Source: Ettlia oleoabundans (Eukaryota > Chlorophyta > Chlorophyceae > Chlamydomonadales). Taken from it: DNA of 57,530 nt. The notes under the pieces were generated by a model. That model ran no database searches. It was not told where the DNA came from and saw nothing but the letters and a program-made list of their open reading frames with translations. Shown here piece after piece: positions 56,601-57,530 of the stretch; the first letter of the stretch is position 1, and each line of letters begins with the position of its first letter. Where the stretch lies: NCBI GenBank assembly GCA_019693395.1, contig JAAMXP010001088.1, forward strand, positions 1 through 57,530, written 5' to 3'. The translations under genes were made by a program, and so were the position numbers.

Positions 56601-57530
56601 ACAGCAGAGTGCTGCCGTTTCGCAGAGCCCTGCCCCCGCTCCGACCCCTGCCGCCGCTCGGAGGACGTGTCAGCAGAAGGCCCTGCCGTCTCGCTTCTGC
56701 AGGCAGAACAGTAGCACCACCTTTCCTTGCTCACAGGCTGTTCTTGCATCATGTCAGCACACAGCGGCGCACAGCTTACCCTGGCAAACACCGCCTAGGG
56801 ATGTAGGTCAGCAAAGATTCCAATCACACTGCCGATACAGCCAATCCAGATATAAGTCCGCCTAACTCAACTTCAACCACTGACCCTTCCAGACTGCAAT
56901 TCCCCACTGCCCCTTGCCAACTGCAATTCCCCACTGCCCCTTGCCAACTACAATCAACCCCTTTAGGCCAGTTGCCCCTGCATTCTTGCCTGTCACCCTC
57001 CAAGTCCATGACGTCCTCCTCAGTACTGCCCCCAAGAGACTGCTTCTTGCGCAACCCCTGCAGATGCCACTTCACGCTCTGCAAGGCAGCACAAAAGGGG
57101 CAGTGCGGAGGCAAACATGCTGCGGATCAACATCATGTGCTGTTTACTAGCATTTCTTGCCAAATGTTGCAGCCCACAAGCGTCTCTATTACGGATCAAG
57201 TGTTGGGCAAAAGGAGTGAGAGACCGGCACATGCGTCACGACAGCTGCAGCTGCCCCACTGCATGTTTGCAGCACAGCGGAGACGGTGCAGGGTGCCGGC
57301 ACATCCTTGGTCATCACCTGATGGGTCAGCATTGGGTAGTTGGGGTGCAATATCTCCCATAGCGCCTTTGGCCGCGCCTCCTGCAAGCCCCCCAGCTGCT
57401 GCACTGCATTCGCGAATGCCTCTTTTAGCCTGCACAGCCAGCACAAGATGGTGCATCAGGCCATGCATATGTCAGCCCAGATGGAGCAGCAAAGCCAGCA
57501 GGCAACATGTGACAGGGAGGGAAGGAGGGG
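53668..57530 (-). CDS. Second GARP/Myb-like protein, 5' end beyond window
   Basis: Complement join(53668..53903, 54109..54243, 54413..55850, 56249..56696, 56990..57078, 57318..57429), at least 819 residues; the first exon(s) lie beyond base 57530. The in-window GARP repeat reads LKEAFANAVQQLGGLQEARP, KALWEILHPNYPMLTHQ, SVKWHLQGLRKK. It is followed by a Pro/Gln-rich region, a Leu/Glu helix (HIAQLELHAERQKELVALLE), the motif H-D-x3-C-x4-C-x2-C-x-Y (55383-55430) and long Gly/Ala/Gln-rich sequence. The last two exons add a helical C-terminal block (GQRAMGLWLLGAGARSPRDV, LLEWATLLNTCKHLV) not seen in the first GARP gene. Intron 56697..56989 is GC-AG. Missing upstream exon(s) must supply the LRW start and could hold another repeat, as in the gene at 15836-19527. 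Confidence 0.85.
54895..54940. repeat. Degenerate CCACTT/CCGCTG repeat coding (Ser-Gly)n
   Basis: Hexamer-like repeats on the plus strand that encode alternating Ser-Gly in the second GARP gene. Low-complexity spacer. Confidence 0.8.
56893..56946. repeat. Two perfect 27-bp tandem units
   Basis: 56893-56919 is repeated at 56920-56946. It lies in GC-AG intron 56697..56989 of the second GARP gene, 43 bases from the donor. Likely a minisatellite. Confidence 0.85.

Overview
The window is nuclear DNA from a green alga (Chlorophyta). Evidence seen directly: about 18 protein genes are split by short introns in all phases; coding sequence is rich in CAG/CTG runs giving Gln/Ala tracts; several gene ends carry TGTAA, the usual green-algal polyadenylation signal; and the products include plant-lineage plastid proteins (fibrillin PAP12-like, SOUL, UVR-ApaG). 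Species is not resolvable from the sequence alone. I built spliced models by hand, requiring frame continuity at every junction and a match to remembered protein families. Most models close exactly in frame from start to stop.

Layout, left to right. 1-807 (-): 5' part of a UVR/ApaG-domain gene. 1175-2865 (+): mitochondrial UCP3-like carrier. 3403-5200 (-): SOUL haem-binding protein, head to head with 5596-8631 (+): PAP12-type fibrillin. 8632-10722: no firm gene. 10723-13324 (-): oligoribonuclease, head to head with 13646-15449 (+): COQ9. 15836-19527 (-): a protein with two tandem GARP/Myb-like DNA-binding repeats. 20387-21170 (-): snapin-like BLOC-1 subunit, head to head with 21342-25967 (+): bacterial-type TrmA. 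26722-30645 (+): GT61/EOGT-like glycosyltransferase, with an orphan copy of its last exon upstream. 31703-33210 (-): tail-anchored coiled-coil protein, head to head with 33600-35048 (+): basic/acidic charged protein. 35619-37169 (+): possibly damaged BTB-MATH gene. 37448-38296 (+): profilin-like. 38676-40757 (-): SFT2 vesicle-traffic protein, head to head with 41036-47953 (+): 1200-residue RGG-LRR-PIN protein. 48469-52814 (+): F-box/LRR protein. 53668-57429 and beyond (-): second GARP-family gene, cut by the window end.

Genes are not in operons, but six head-to-head pairs share short intergenic promoters. The SOUL/fibrillin pair (both plastid, plausibly plastoglobule) and the oligoribonuclease/COQ9 pair may be co-regulated.

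The strongest novelty is the pair of GARP-like genes. They share the GARP repeat (with VKWHLQ in place of VKSHLQ), a Leu-rich helix resembling a Myb-CC dimeriser, and an identically spaced H-D-x3-C-x4-C-x2-C-x-Y motif. The second global oddity is splicing: 11 of about 94 modelled introns start with GC (AG|GCAAG), roughly ten times the usual eukaryotic share.
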